From Ochrobactrum sp. Marseille-Q0166 (lineage in GTDB: Bacteria; Pseudomonadota; Alphaproteobacteria; Rhizobiales; Rhizobiaceae), in the NCBI RefSeq assembly GCF_014397025.1, contig NZ_JACJUO010000002.1, forward strand, positions 919,501 through 983,500: a DNA stretch of 64,000 nt. The letters run 5' to 3'. The notes below the pieces were generated by a model. It was not told the DNA's origin and ran no database searches. It saw nothing but the letters and a program-made list of their open reading frames with translations. A program made the translations under genes and the position numbers. The number at the start of each line of letters is the position of its first letter. The first letter of the stretch is position 1. Of the stretch, positions 9,565 to 18,531 are shown in pieces.

Positions 9565-9634
9565 GAAGGCAGACTCCCTCTGTGGAGACAGGGCAATGCC
9601 AAAGTCTCCATGACAGATATTTACGGCGGGGAGG

Positions 9635-9665
9635 CCTGACGCACTTTTAAAGACGTTGCGTCAGG
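9635..9665 (-). other. hairpin between livK and livH
   Basis: An 8-bp inverted repeat (CCTGACGC 9635-9642 / GCGTCAGG 9658-9665). It sits in the livK-livH gap, where transcription runs from livK to livH. Such hairpins often set a higher level of the binding protein than of the permeases by partial termination or mRNA protection. That role is inferred. Confidence 0.4.
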
Positions 9666-9688
9666 TTATTCAGACAGTGCGTTTAATG

Positions 9689-9793
9689 AGCGCGCGTTTC
9701 AATCTGATTGAATCAAATCGCCGCTCTAAATTATTGTTTAAACGCACATCTTTATCCGAAAACCGTTTCACACTTTTCGGGATACGCGCTAGT
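9689..9793. repeat. dispersed intergenic repeat of Brucellaceae type
   Basis: This block contains a palindrome (TTCAATC-T-GATTGAA near 9702) and a tail reading AAACGCACATCTTTATCCGA followed by AAAACCGTTTCACACTTTTC, then CGGGATACGCGCT. From memory, sequence of this kind recurs between genes in Ochrobactrum and Brucella. The core ATCTGATTGAATCAAATCG is closely matched by ATCTGATCCAATCATATCG at 13418-13436. It lies between livK and livH. Confidence 0.5.
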
Positions 9794-10988
9794 CCACCTG
9801 AGCCACAAACAGTGTCTCAAACTTACCGTCCTTGTATTCAGTAACGACCATAGGAATGCCTATCTGGCGCTTCTGGCCAAAAGAAGCCGTTCCGACGTAG
9901 GTCAGCTTTGCATCGTCACCCTTCACAAAGGGATTTGGTGCAGAGAACGTATCCATGGTTTTCTTGAATTCTTCGACATTCGCGATTGCGGCGGGATTGG
10001 CCTTCATCGTCTCAACAATGTAATCGAGCGCATAAACCTTGGTATTGGACTCGTCATTATACTCACCATAAGCCTTGGTATAGCGGTCAACGAATTCCTT
10101 CATTGTGTCTGATGCGATTTCCGGCGTTGATGCACCACCGACGGAAATAAAACCGTTTGCCAGTTCGCCAGCACCCTCCTCGAGCACTTTAGCATCCTGT
10201 GCAGTTTCGGTGGAAATGAAACCTTCATAACCCAGTTCTCGTGCAGCACGGATCAAAAGCGGAGCATTGCCAGGCGCAACACCTGAAAGAACGAGCAAGT
10301 CAGGCTTCTGCATGACGATCGGCGTCAGAACCGGCGTGAAATCGCGGGTGTCGTTCTGATAAGCGTCGCTTGTTGAAATCACTTCAAGGCCGAGCGCTTT
10401 GGCAGCTTCGATACCGCTGTCGCGCTGGCTGAGTGGATCGGACTCATTGGCCGCCACGAAAGCAACGCGTTTCACCCCTTTGTTTTCTTTGAGGTATTTG
10501 TAAATGGCTGGGCCAGACTGATAATTGGCAATCATGCCAAGAACGGCATTGGATGCAGGTGGGGTGTAAAGCTCTTTCGGGAATGAATAAGGGAAGTAGA
10601 TGATCCCTTTGGATTCAGCCACAGGGCGCACGGCAGCTGCTCCGTCATCCACATTCGGGCCAACCACATAGTGGATGCCTTCCTGGGCCATTTTTTCCAT
10701 TCCGGCAATTGCGCGTTTAGGGTCTTTCTGATCATCAAAAGTGACGATCTTAATCTTGTAGGTGTCGTCACCTATCTTCACACCACCAAGCTCATTCAGC
10801 CAGTCGGCACGTACCTGCATGGAGCGTACGTTTGAAGTCCCCCACGCTGCAGCTGGACCACTGGTTACGCCCACAAATCCAATTTTGAGTTCTTTGTCTG
10901 CCGCTTGAGAAGCATTGGCGGAAATGAGCGCAAAAAGCGAGACAGCGCCCAGCGCCACAGTTTTTATAACTGCGCGTCTGTTAAACAT
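9789..10988 (-). CDS. ABC transporter periplasmic binding protein (LivK/Peripla_BP_6)
   Basis: A 399-residue type I periplasmic binding protein. The signal peptide covers roughly residues 1-29 (FNRRAVIKTVALGAVSLFAL, cleavage near SQAA). The mature protein begins DKELKIGFVGVTSGPAAAWG, the usual start of leucine/amide-binding proteins. Family landmarks such as MAQEGIHYVVGPNVDDGAAA and KRVAFVAANESDPLSQRD are visible. It is the first gene of the liv operon and captures the substrate for LivHMGF. Its ligand is unknown. Linkage to a hydantoin-type racemase hints at an amino-acid derivative. Confidence 0.9.
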   Translation of the reverse strand: MFNRRAVIKTVALGAVSLFALISANASQAADKELKIGFVGVTSGPAAAWGTSNVRSMQVRADWLNELGGVKIGDDTYKIKIVTFDDQKDPKRAIAGMEKMAQEGIHYVVGPNVDDGAAAVRPVAESKGIIYFPYSFPKELYTPPASNAVLGMIANYQSGPAIYKYLKENKGVKRVAFVAANESDPLSQRDSGIEAAKALGLEVISTSDAYQNDTRDFTPVLTPIVMQKPDLLVLSGVAPGNAPLLIRAARELGYEGFISTETAQDAKVLEEGAGELANGFISVGGASTPEIASDTMKEFVDRYTKAYGEYNDESNTKVYALDYIVETMKANPAAIANVEEFKKTMDTFSAPNPFVKGDDAKLTYVGTASFGQKRQIGIPMVVTEYKDGKFETLFVAQVD

Positions 10989-11457
10989 TGATATTCCCCT
11001 TATTTAGATAATTCTTCTCTCGTTTTGTGGAGAAGAACATGCGCAATTGAACGTCACTCCTAATAAATTGTCAACAATATTTATTAAGATCATGAACAAT
11101 TTCATGGGAATGTGGCGACGATTATAAAGCATGTGCTTTTATATGGCGCCGATTGTGCCGGAGGGTAATCCGACCGCAGTGAAAGGAGGATCGATAAGAT
11201 TATGCTTAAAGTAAAATGGTTTAGCGCGTGCCGTATGTGATCGTATCTGCTGCGATCACTGCATCTCTTTGTTTTCACGCGTGTCGTTATAGGGTCTGTG
11301 CGGGAACGGAAATCAGTCCAGTGAACTGATTTAGTTGCCAAGGCGGTTCCCAGTTTCGGGACGCGCTCTATTCGTATTCACCTTCGTTGCCTTATCAAAA
11401 TCCCAAAATGGGCGGCGTTGGCAATTTCAATGAGTTTTAATAGCCAGCGTTCAATAG
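10989..11457. other. intergenic, livK promoter region and palindromic repeat
   Basis: No convincing gene is present. The livK promoter should lie near 10990-11100, which is AT-rich. About 11310-11370 carries a palindrome (AATCAGTCCAGTGAACTGATT) of the same style as one after acnB (near 4143-4165), and GACGCGCTCTA at its end resembles Brucellaceae dispersed repeats. A 79-codon frame at 11102-11341 shows no family features. Confidence 0.45.
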
Positions 11458-11486
11458 AAAAGCGCAGCCTGAAAACTGCGCTTTTT
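11458..11486 (-). terminator. intrinsic terminator after the Cys/Met PLP gene
   Basis: A perfect 10-bp stem AAAAGCGCAG / CTGCGCTTTT (11458-11467, 11476-11485) with an 8-nt loop lies 5 nt after the stop codon at 11491. It has A and T runs on both sides, so it can work in either direction. Confidence 0.75.
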
Positions 11487-11490
11487 GTAT

Positions 11491-12687
11491 TCAAAGGTTG
11501 TTAGTGAGCGCTTGCGCCAAGTCGTTTTCGAGATCAACTGGATCTTCGAGACCTATTGAAATGCGAATTAAGTTGGGGCTGATACCAAGATCGATTTTCT
11601 GATCGTCGGGTACAACGGCATGGGTTAAAGTATATGGATGCTGAATGAGGCTTTCTACGCTTCCGAGGCTGACGGCGAAATGAAAATAGCTTGTACTGTT
11701 GAGAATACGCTCGACTCTCGTCAGATCTCCATCGACTTCAATAGAAACGACGCAGCCGAAATTAATCATCTGGCTTGCCGCAAGTTTATGCTGAGGATGG
11801 CTTGTCAATCCGGGATAAATAACCTTACGAATTCCGAACTCTTGAGCGCGGTTTTCTAAGGTTTGAGCGATTTTCAGTGCAGATGTCGATTGTCTGATGC
11901 TTCTGATTTCAAGCGTTTTAAGCGACCGTTGAAGTAAAGCACAATCCATCGGGGACATGACTGATCCCAGTGCATTTTGTAAGTATTTAATACGTTCCGC
12001 CAGATTAGCTGGAGACTGCTCAGAAACAGCAATGACACCACCTAAAAGATCGGAATGTCCGTTCAACATTTTGGTTGCCGAATGGACGACGACGTTGATT
12101 CCATGCTCAATTGGTCGCTGTCCGGCAGGAGACGAAAACGTACTGTCGCATACAGTTATAGCTTCCGCTTCTCTTCCAAGCTTTGCCACCAACGAAAGAT
12201 CAACAATACGCAAGGTCGGGTTGGAAGGCGTTTCAAACCAGAGCAAGTCTGGTTTGTGATCAGATATTGCCCGTCTAAGCGCATTCTCATCTGAAAAATC
12301 TACAAAGTTAACTTTGTGACCCGCTGTTGTCGGCCGTACGTCAGCTAAAAGTCTGTAGACGCCGCCATAAAGATCATTATGCGCTAAGATTGATGAGCCT
12401 GCAGGCAGGGTTTCAAGCAAAGTGGCCGCTGCGGCCAATCCAGAAGGAAAGGCAAAAGCTGCCTTTGCACTTTCAAGATCTGCAAGACAAGCTTCCAGGG
12501 AATTTCGTGTTGGATTGCCGCTACGGCTATAATCGAACCCCTTGCTTTTACCAATGCCGTCCTGCACGAACGTTGTTGCATGATAGATCGGAGGGATGAC
12601 CGCACCCGTTAATGGATCAGGTGACTGGCCGGTGTGAACCGCACGCGTTGCAAAGCCAGCTTGATTGCGGAGGAGTTTTTCTGTCAA
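11491..12687 (-). CDS. cystathionine gamma-synthase/lyase-family PLP enzyme
   Basis: A ~398-residue member of the Cys/Met metabolism PLP-dependent enzymes. Family landmarks include AGFATRAVHTGQ, IPPIYHATTFVQ, FDYSRSGNPTRNSLE, the phosphate-binding FPSGLAAAATLL and the PLP lysine in HSATKMLNGHSD. The enzyme probably performs gamma- or beta-elimination or replacement on cystathionine or related thioethers. The start is a TTG at 12687, preceded by GGAAAG eight bases upstream. A TTG 42 nt further upstream has no ribosome site. It is followed directly by a terminator. MetB, MetC and MetZ cannot be told apart by eye. Confidence 0.88.
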   Translation of the reverse strand: MTEKLLRNQAGFATRAVHTGQSPDPLTGAVIPPIYHATTFVQDGIGKSKGFDYSRSGNPTRNSLEACLADLESAKAAFAFPSGLAAAATLLETLPAGSSILAHNDLYGGVYRLLADVRPTTAGHKVNFVDFSDENALRRAISDHKPDLLWFETPSNPTLRIVDLSLVAKLGREAEAITVCDSTFSSPAGQRPIEHGINVVVHSATKMLNGHSDLLGGVIAVSEQSPANLAERIKYLQNALGSVMSPMDCALLQRSLKTLEIRSIRQSTSALKIAQTLENRAQEFGIRKVIYPGLTSHPQHKLAASQMINFGCVVSIEVDGDLTRVERILNSTSYFHFAVSLGSVESLIQHPYTLTHAVVPDDQKIDLGISPNLIRISIGLEDPVDLENDLAQALTNNL

Positions 12688-12785
12688 CGATCTTGCTTTC
12701 CGTCGTCTGAAGTGTTGCAGATATAGCAATAATGGTCAGTGTATGTTTTGGAATTGGTAATTGTATCTTTCGCTGTCAAACGGTC

Positions 12786-13397
12786 TTAATATTCAATTAA
12801 TTCACTGGTGTCCTTAAGATACAAAGGATGCCCCGGTGAGCCATTATTGGTGATTTTAAGCGCATGGAGACGAATTCCGGCGGCTCTAAGTGCATCCGTG
12901 ACTGCTTTGCCATGATGTGCAAGTTTCTTATGCAGTGAACCATAAGCCATAACAACAACCGCAGCATCTTTCGCTTGATCCACAATGGTTTGCAGATTTT
13001 CCTCTGTGCAGGGAACAATGCCGCTTTCCAGCAACATCTTGGGATCGGTTGCTCGATAATCCATGACATTGCATTTCACGTAGCGGCCATAGCCCCAACG
13101 TCTCGTGAACTTCTGTTCTTTAAATACAGTGGGATCATCTACATTGAAGTCCGCGGTGCTGGGATTCATGCCTATCCAAAGGATATAGCCCGGATTATCA
13201 GCTCCATCCCATTCGCGGATCAACAAACGTCGATATCGACCGCACTTGGAAAATATAGCATCACTTCGAATATCGGGTTTGACTTTGAGGCGAACCTTCC
13301 CCCCCGGATCGTGAGAGGCGTGATTTTCTATATTTTTCATTTTCTCTACCATGTGGCTGAGATTGCAGTTTTTGTTGCCAATTTCAATGCTTGGCAT
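12786..13397 (-). CDS. DUF1643 domain protein
   Basis: A 203-residue soluble protein. The family motifs are CGRYRRLLIREWD, the conserved WIGMNPSTADFNVDDPT and RRWGYGRYVKCNVMDYRATDP, followed by AYGSLHKKLAHHGKAV. DUF1643 proteins are widespread and sometimes phage- or island-linked. Their biochemical role is unknown. An internal ATG at 13352 is an alternative start. It is a monocistronic gene flanked by a long hairpin upstream. Confidence 0.85.
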   Translation of the reverse strand: MPSIEIGNKNCNLSHMVEKMKNIENHASHDPGGKVRLKVKPDIRSDAIFSKCGRYRRLLIREWDGADNPGYILWIGMNPSTADFNVDDPTVFKEQKFTRRWGYGRYVKCNVMDYRATDPKMLLESGIVPCTEENLQTIVDQAKDAAVVVMAYGSLHKKLAHHGKAVTDALRAAGIRLHALKITNNGSPGHPLYLKDTSELIEY

Positions 13398-13402
13398 TTT
13401 GA

Positions 13403-13449
13403 TTAAAGGGCATTTCGATCTGATCCAATCATATCGAAATGCCCTTTAA
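13403..13449. repeat. long perfect inverted repeat (17-bp stem)
   Basis: TTAAAGGGCATTTCGAT (13403-13419) is matched perfectly by its complement at 13433-13449 with a 13-nt loop. It lies between the 5' end of the DUF1643 gene and the 3' end of prc (13484). The loop region is related to the repeat at 9689-9793. It may terminate prc or be a member of a dispersed palindromic repeat family. Confidence 0.6.
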
Positions 13450-13483
13450 ACGGGCTTTCCAGTTGGGCCACCTGGTTCCTATC

Positions 13484-15568
13484 TCATCTTGAGGCCTTCT
13501 GTAGTCCAGCGAGATCGGAGACAATGGCTGCCGCTTCATTCTGCAACACATCGTCTGCATTTTTTCGAGCTTTTTCGAGAGCAATGTCCGCAGTCAGGCT
13601 TCGTTCGTTTGACTGCAATCCATCGTCGCTGCGCGAATTGACTTCGTCAGCATCTTCGCCTTGAGACTTTAAGCGCTTGGCTTGATTTTCCATCTCTGCT
13701 CTTCGTTCATTTTCGTTGAGCGATACAGTTGATTTTTCACGTTGAGCTTTCAGCACTGCGAGATCATCAACAAATTTCTGGAAACCGCTGTTGTCTTTGG
13801 TACGTTTATCGTGAAGCTCTTGTAGCTGCGGAAGCAAAGCTTTGGCTTTATTAAAAGATTTGTATTTGGCGGATTTTATTTCCGTCCATGGCAATGCGTT
13901 GTCGAAACTGGATTCACCCACTGTATTCAAATCAAAAAGTCCAGGTAATTCGATGTCCGGCGTTACTCCGCGCAACTGAGTTGTTCCGCCATTGACCCGG
14001 AAAAATTGGGCTATCGTCAACTTCAGTTCGCCAAATTTAGGCTCAGAGTTGCGTGCCACTTCGTCAAGGTCCACAACCGTTTGCACGGTACCTTTGCCAA
14101 AACTTGGTTCGCCAATAATGACGCCGCGATCATAGTCTTGTATTGCGGCAGCAAAAATTTCTGAAGCAGAGGCTGAGCCACGGTTGATTAATACACCCAG
14201 TGGGCCGTTCCAGGCAGGAGCTGGAAGCTTGTCGCTCTCCACTCTGATTTCGCCATTTGCATTGCGTTGCTGGACGACTGGGCCTTTGCCGATGAAAAGT
14301 CCGGTCAGGTCGATGGCTTCACTTAATGATCCGCCGCCATTGTTTCGCAGGTCGACCAACACGCCATCCACTTTTTCTTCGGACAGTTCTTTGAGAAGTT
14401 TGGCAACGTCGCGGCTTGCGCTTCGATAGTTCTTGTCGCCTTTTCTTCGTGCTTCGATGTCTTCGTAAAAAGCTGGAAGTGTAATCACTCCAATTTTTCG
14501 TGTCACATCACCATCTTTGACAGATAGCGTTTTTTTCTGCGCAGCTTGTTTGTCGAGACTGATCTTGTCTCGGACAAGACTGATGATACGGTGCGGCGCA
14601 TCAGGCCCAGCGTCGGCAGGCAATATTTCCAGACGAACGACAGAACCCTTGTCACCTCGGATGAGTTTTACAACTTCATCAAGGCGCATCCCGACTACTT
14701 CCTTGATCGGGCCATTTTCGCCTTGTCCCACACCGAAGATGCGATCACCGACAGCAAGCTTCCCCGAAAGCTGTGCCGGGCCGCCAGCTGTTAGTTCTCT
14801 GATCGTTGTAAAATCGTCGCGCTCCTGAAGAACGGCACCAATACCGACAAGCGAAAGCTTCATTGAAATATCAAATTCAGCTGAAGCATTTGCCCCAAAA
14901 TAATCTGTGTGAGGATCTACCGAGGTTGTATATGCAGCCATGAAAAGCTGAAAAACGTCGTCGGCTTTGGACTTGTTCGCACGAGACAAAGCATTTTCGT
15001 AGCGCTTTGACAGGGTTTCACGGATGGATGCATCGTCTCTGCCTGCGAGTTTAAGACGCAACCAATCATTTTTCACGCGCTTGCGCCAAAGATCGTCACG
15101 TTCTTTTTCCGACTCTGGCCACGGGCCTTTATCCCGTTTGGTCGAATAGTTTTCTTGTTTAGTAAAATCAAAATCTTCTTTGAGGAGATTTTCTGCGTAA
15201 GCCATACGATCAGCAATACGCTGACTGTAGATATTATAGATAGCGAAGGGGATACTTAGGTCTTGCTGTTGGATAGCATCATCGATTTTTGTGCTCTCAG
15301 TCTTAAAACTATCAACATCAGACTGCAGGAAAATTAGCCTGTCTGGATCGAGAGCATCTATATATCGATCCATTATTTTGGCGGATAATTTATCGTCTAA
15401 TGCAACGGGCTTATAGTGAAAGCGCTGAAGGAACTCTGCTGTTAAATGAGCAGCTTCTGCCTGTTGCGGCGATGGTTCAAGTGCTGATGGCGAGCTCGCT
15501 TCTAAAGCATTGGCTGAGGAGGCGAACGCCAGCATCAGGCAAAAGAAAACAGACTTGATACGTATCAC
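13484..15568 (-). CDS. prc: carboxy-terminal processing protease (Prc/Tsp, S41A)
   Basis: A 694-residue periplasmic serine protease. A signal peptide covers residues 1-21 (FFCLMLAFASSANA). A tail-specific-protease N-terminal domain follows (about 35-220, with the conserved TSVDPHTDYF at 215-224), then a PDZ domain (about 235-320) and the S41 catalytic core. The Ser-Lys dyad is S467 in GSASASE and K492 in FGKGTVQ, with the 25-residue spacing seen in E. coli Prc. A charged C-terminal region follows. The length fits E. coli Prc (about 680) rather than the shorter CtpA. Prc trims lipoproteins and cell-wall hydrolases. It is monocistronic. Confidence 0.95.
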   Translation of the reverse strand: MIRIKSVFFCLMLAFASSANALEASSPSALEPSPQQAEAAHLTAEFLQRFHYKPVALDDKLSAKIMDRYIDALDPDRLIFLQSDVDSFKTESTKIDDAIQQQDLSIPFAIYNIYSQRIADRMAYAENLLKEDFDFTKQENYSTKRDKGPWPESEKERDDLWRKRVKNDWLRLKLAGRDDASIRETLSKRYENALSRANKSKADDVFQLFMAAYTTSVDPHTDYFGANASAEFDISMKLSLVGIGAVLQERDDFTTIRELTAGGPAQLSGKLAVGDRIFGVGQGENGPIKEVVGMRLDEVVKLIRGDKGSVVRLEILPADAGPDAPHRIISLVRDKISLDKQAAQKKTLSVKDGDVTRKIGVITLPAFYEDIEARRKGDKNYRSASRDVAKLLKELSEEKVDGVLVDLRNNGGGSLSEAIDLTGLFIGKGPVVQQRNANGEIRVESDKLPAPAWNGPLGVLINRGSASASEIFAAAIQDYDRGVIIGEPSFGKGTVQTVVDLDEVARNSEPKFGELKLTIAQFFRVNGGTTQLRGVTPDIELPGLFDLNTVGESSFDNALPWTEIKSAKYKSFNKAKALLPQLQELHDKRTKDNSGFQKFVDDLAVLKAQREKSTVSLNENERRAEMENQAKRLKSQGEDADEVNSRSDDGLQSNERSLTADIALEKARKNADDVLQNEAAAIVSDLAGLQKASR

Positions 15569-15682
15569 CTTATATCCCGCTTCTTGTGATTTTACTTTTC
15601 TGTAGCAAACTTATTTGCAGGAATTGAGACGCTTTGGCAATCTGTCTATTGAAATGTTAACTCGCAGTTCCTTGCGCTAGGC

Positions 15683-16408
15683 TTATAAAAAGCGACGTGG
15701 ATTGGCTGCAAGATAGAACGTGTTGATCAGCGTGTTGATATCAAACACTGGCAAACCGGATTCCGCCGCAACATAAGATGAAAACGGACACATATTGGTG
15801 CATTCAAACAGAATAGCGCCCGGATTTTCACAGCTCGCCATGAAATCCCGGGTCATCTCCAGCATTTCTTCCTTCAACACTTCTGTGTCAAGATAATCTC
15901 GACCCTCAATATAGGTCTGCGGAAACTCGGCATTCTGCTTCATTCCCTGCACATGCACGGGGATTACATCAGACGACCAGCCAACGCCTTTGAAATGTGC
16001 ATCATTCATGTGCTGCGCTCGCTCGGTGAAGACACCGATGACTTTTCCCGCTGGCAGCATGGCGTGAATAATCGGCGCCTGCATCAGTGATGACGTGAGG
16101 ACCGGAATATTGACCGCTGCGGCAATATCTTTCTGGAACGGCCCCAAAAAACCACAGCTCGTAGTAATGGCGCGTACTCCCTCCGCCTCAAGTTCGCGTG
16201 CTGCATCGATGAATGGTTCGATCAGTTTTGGATCAGGATTGTTGCCCATAATGCGGGTGGCATGTGCACCTTTTACTGTCTTGTAACGCACAGGAAAATC
16301 ATAGGACAGCGCATTGCCGATATCCCCAGCAGGACGAGGGAAAATCGTGTCCAGCATCAGCACACCTATCTGCTGGCCATAATTGGTGAAGCCACCTTTG
16401 AGCATCAT
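15683..16408 (-). CDS. Asp/Glu racemase-family protein (copy 2 of the cluster)
   Basis: A 241-residue protein of the Asp/Glu racemase superfamily. The catalytic cysteine pair is seen in TTSCGFLGPF and FECTNMCPFSS. The start MMLKGGFTNYGQQIGVLMLDTIFPRPAGDIG closely parallels the second racemase-type gene at 19188-19901, so the two are paralogues. It is the last gene of a minus-strand run beginning at the Lrp gene (21241), 27 nt after the DadA-like gene. The role is probably inversion or isomerisation of an acidic amino acid or related diacid. Maleate isomerase-like or decarboxylase activity is possible in this fold. Confidence 0.8.
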   Translation of the reverse strand: MMLKGGFTNYGQQIGVLMLDTIFPRPAGDIGNALSYDFPVRYKTVKGAHATRIMGNNPDPKLIEPFIDAARELEAEGVRAITTSCGFLGPFQKDIAAAVNIPVLTSSLMQAPIIHAMLPAGKVIGVFTERAQHMNDAHFKGVGWSSDVIPVHVQGMKQNAEFPQTYIEGRDYLDTEVLKEEMLEMTRDFMASCENPGAILFECTNMCPFSSYVAAESGLPVFDINTLINTFYLAANPRRFL

Positions 16409-16435
16409 AGTTTCAGTCCTTCGAGTACGGGATAA

Positions 16436-17695
16436 TTAACAGCCGAAGCGCGCTGGCGAAAAGGCACGAACATTGTCAGACGGGGGCACGTTGTTGATTT
16501 CATCGAGAACGATCTCAGCGGTTTTGGGGGCTGCAGCGATCCCGATATGACCGTGACCGAAAGCAGCAACGATCCCTTGATGGTGCAAGAGTTTCCCAAT
16601 CACTGGAACGCCATCTGCAGGCGATGGGCGATGCCCCATCCAAAGCTTGAGGTTCTGCAGATCCAGCTTTGCCAGATTGGGATAGCTCGCCAATGCGTGC
16701 TTGAGCAGCACCTCCGAACGTCGCCAGTCGGGCGCTTTCTCCACCGTTGCCAGCTCCACCTGACCAGATAGACGCAAACCCATATTGGTCGGTGTATTGC
16801 CCATCCGCCCGGTGCTCGGCATGATCGGGATATCAAAGGGAAGCTCGGCCATCGGCAATGTTACATGATAGCCGCGCTCGCTTTGCATCGGCACGTATAA
16901 GCCGAGATCACGCATGATGCGCCCGGAATGAATGCCCGCCGCAAGTACGATATGATCGGCGGCAATACTTTCATTGTTCTCGAAGACGACGCGCGGCGAA
17001 ACACCGGTAAGCACCCTGACGACATTCTTGCGGATCCGATGAACGCCCGCTTTTTCTGCCTGTGTCGCGATACCCGCTACATAGGTTCCGGTATCCAGAC
17101 AATGGGCGCCTTCGCGCACATGAATGGCAAAGCGAAAATTGCCTCCAAGCGCCGGAATACGTTCACGCAGTTCCGCTTCCTGCCATTCGTCGAACAGAAC
17201 GCCGTTATCACGGCGCAGCTGCCAGCTAAGCGCTTCAGCTTCAAAGGCTACACGATCAGGATAGGCGTAAAGTAAGCCTTTCTGCACGATGAGATGTTCC
17301 TGCCCAGTCTTGCTAGCCAACTCAAGGTGGCGTTTCGGTCCATCATTAAGCAGCCAGTTGAGCTTGGCCGCAGTTTTTGTCACCCGCGATTTTGTGGCCC
17401 CTGCGAGCAAGAAACGCATGAGCCATGGTGTCAGCCTTGGAACCGATTTCCAGTCAAGGGTCAGTGGCCCGTTGCGATCAAGCAGAAATCCGGGAACCTG
17501 TCGCCACAGGCCGGGCATACTCATGGGAATGATCGAGGCCGGACTGATCCAGCCACCGTTTCCGTAGCTTGCACTTTGCTCGCCGCCCGGTTCTGAGCCA
17601 TCGCACAGCGTTACTTTCAAACCGGCTTCAGCGAGCCGCAAAGCGGTGGTGGAGCCGATAATGCCAGCCCCGACGACAATAACTTTGCCTGTCAT
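16436..17695 (-). CDS. DadA-like FAD-dependent D-amino-acid dehydrogenase
   Basis: A 419-residue DAO-fold flavoenzyme. The Rossmann dinucleotide motif VVGAGIIGSTTALRLAEAG lies at the N-terminus. The C-terminal WMGHRPSPADGVPVIG and AFGHGHIGI motifs are typical of DadA small subunits. It would oxidise a D-amino acid to the 2-oxo acid, passing electrons to the membrane chain. It sits between two racemase-type genes and an amino-acid importer in one unit, which suggests an L-to-D inversion followed by oxidation. Other D-amino-acid or imino-acid substrates are possible. Confidence 0.88.
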   Translation of the reverse strand: MTGKVIVVGAGIIGSTTALRLAEAGLKVTLCDGSEPGGEQSASYGNGGWISPASIIPMSMPGLWRQVPGFLLDRNGPLTLDWKSVPRLTPWLMRFLLAGATKSRVTKTAAKLNWLLNDGPKRHLELASKTGQEHLIVQKGLLYAYPDRVAFEAEALSWQLRRDNGVLFDEWQEAELRERIPALGGNFRFAIHVREGAHCLDTGTYVAGIATQAEKAGVHRIRKNVVRVLTGVSPRVVFENNESIAADHIVLAAGIHSGRIMRDLGLYVPMQSERGYHVTLPMAELPFDIPIMPSTGRMGNTPTNMGLRLSGQVELATVEKAPDWRRSEVLLKHALASYPNLAKLDLQNLKLWMGHRPSPADGVPVIGKLLHHQGIVAAFGHGHIGIAAAPKTAEIVLDEINNVPPSDNVRAFSPARFGC

Positions 17696-17721
17696 GACAT
17701 TTATCCGTTCTGCGCGTGCAT

Positions 17722-18492
17722 TTATGCGAGACCGCCGTGGAAATGGCTCAGAAACTCTTGGGTTGCGGCTTCATGCGGCTCATTGATCACCTGACGGGCA
17801 TCACCGGTCTCAACGACGTAACCGTCCTGCATGAAGATGACCTTGTCAGCGACATCACGAGCAAAGGCCATTTCATGGGTCACAAGGATCATCGTCATGC
17901 CCTGCTCGGCCAATTGCCGAATGACTGCCAGAACTTCACCGACCAATGCCGGATCGAGAGCCGATGTTGCCTCGTCAAACAGCATCACATCGGGGCGCAT
18001 GGCGAGCGCCCTTGCAATCGCAACACGCTGCTTCTGGCCGCCAGAGAGCTGTTCTGGTCTGGCGTCAGCACGGGCCGCAAGGCCGACCTTTCCCAGCAGT
18101 TTCATGGCCAGTTCGTGGGCGGCCTTTTTATCCTGTTTGAGAACAGTGACGGGTCCGATCATGACGTTATTAAGAACGCTCATATGCGGAAACAGATTGA
18201 AGTTCTGGAACACCATCCCGGTATTGGCGCGGAATGTCGCGAGATATTTGTCCTTAAGCGACACATTCCCAGAAGAGAAATCAATCTTCTGCTCACCAAT
18301 TGCGATATAACCCGCATCTGGCAGCGAGAGCAGATTGAGACTGCGGAGCAATGTCGATTTGCCGGACCCGCTTGGCCCGATAAGCGCAACTACTTGCCCA
18401 CGTTCGACCGTGAGGCTGATATTGCGCAGCACCTCGATGTCGCCGAAAGATTTTTTCAGCCCACGCACTTCGATCATCGGTTCAGCATTCAT
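17722..18492 (-). CDS. polar amino-acid ABC transporter ATP-binding protein
   Basis: A 256-residue ATPase of the GlnQ/HisP type. Walker A is GPSGSGKSTLLRSLNLL, the signature is LSGGQKQRVAIARALAMRP, Walker B is VMLFDEATSALDP and the H-loop is LVTHEM. MVFQNFNLFPHMSVLNNVMIGP is typical of polar amino-acid transporters. It lies 39 nt after the permease gene and 26 nt before the DadA-like gene, inside the amino-acid catabolic operon. Confidence 0.93.
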   Translation of the reverse strand: MNAEPMIEVRGLKKSFGDIEVLRNISLTVERGQVVALIGPSGSGKSTLLRSLNLLSLPDAGYIAIGEQKIDFSSGNVSLKDKYLATFRANTGMVFQNFNLFPHMSVLNNVMIGPVTVLKQDKKAAHELAMKLLGKVGLAARADARPEQLSGGQKQRVAIARALAMRPDVMLFDEATSALDPALVGEVLAVIRQLAEQGMTMILVTHEMAFARDVADKVIFMQDGYVVETGDARQVINEPHEAATQEFLSHFHGGLA

Positions 18493-18531
18493 GGCTTATC
18501 TCCACAAGGCTTGCTTGCTTCACTCGGCTCA

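Noticed and set aside
11102..11341. 79-codon minus-strand frame
   Set aside because: It covers a palindromic repeat region, with no ribosome site and no recognisable domain.
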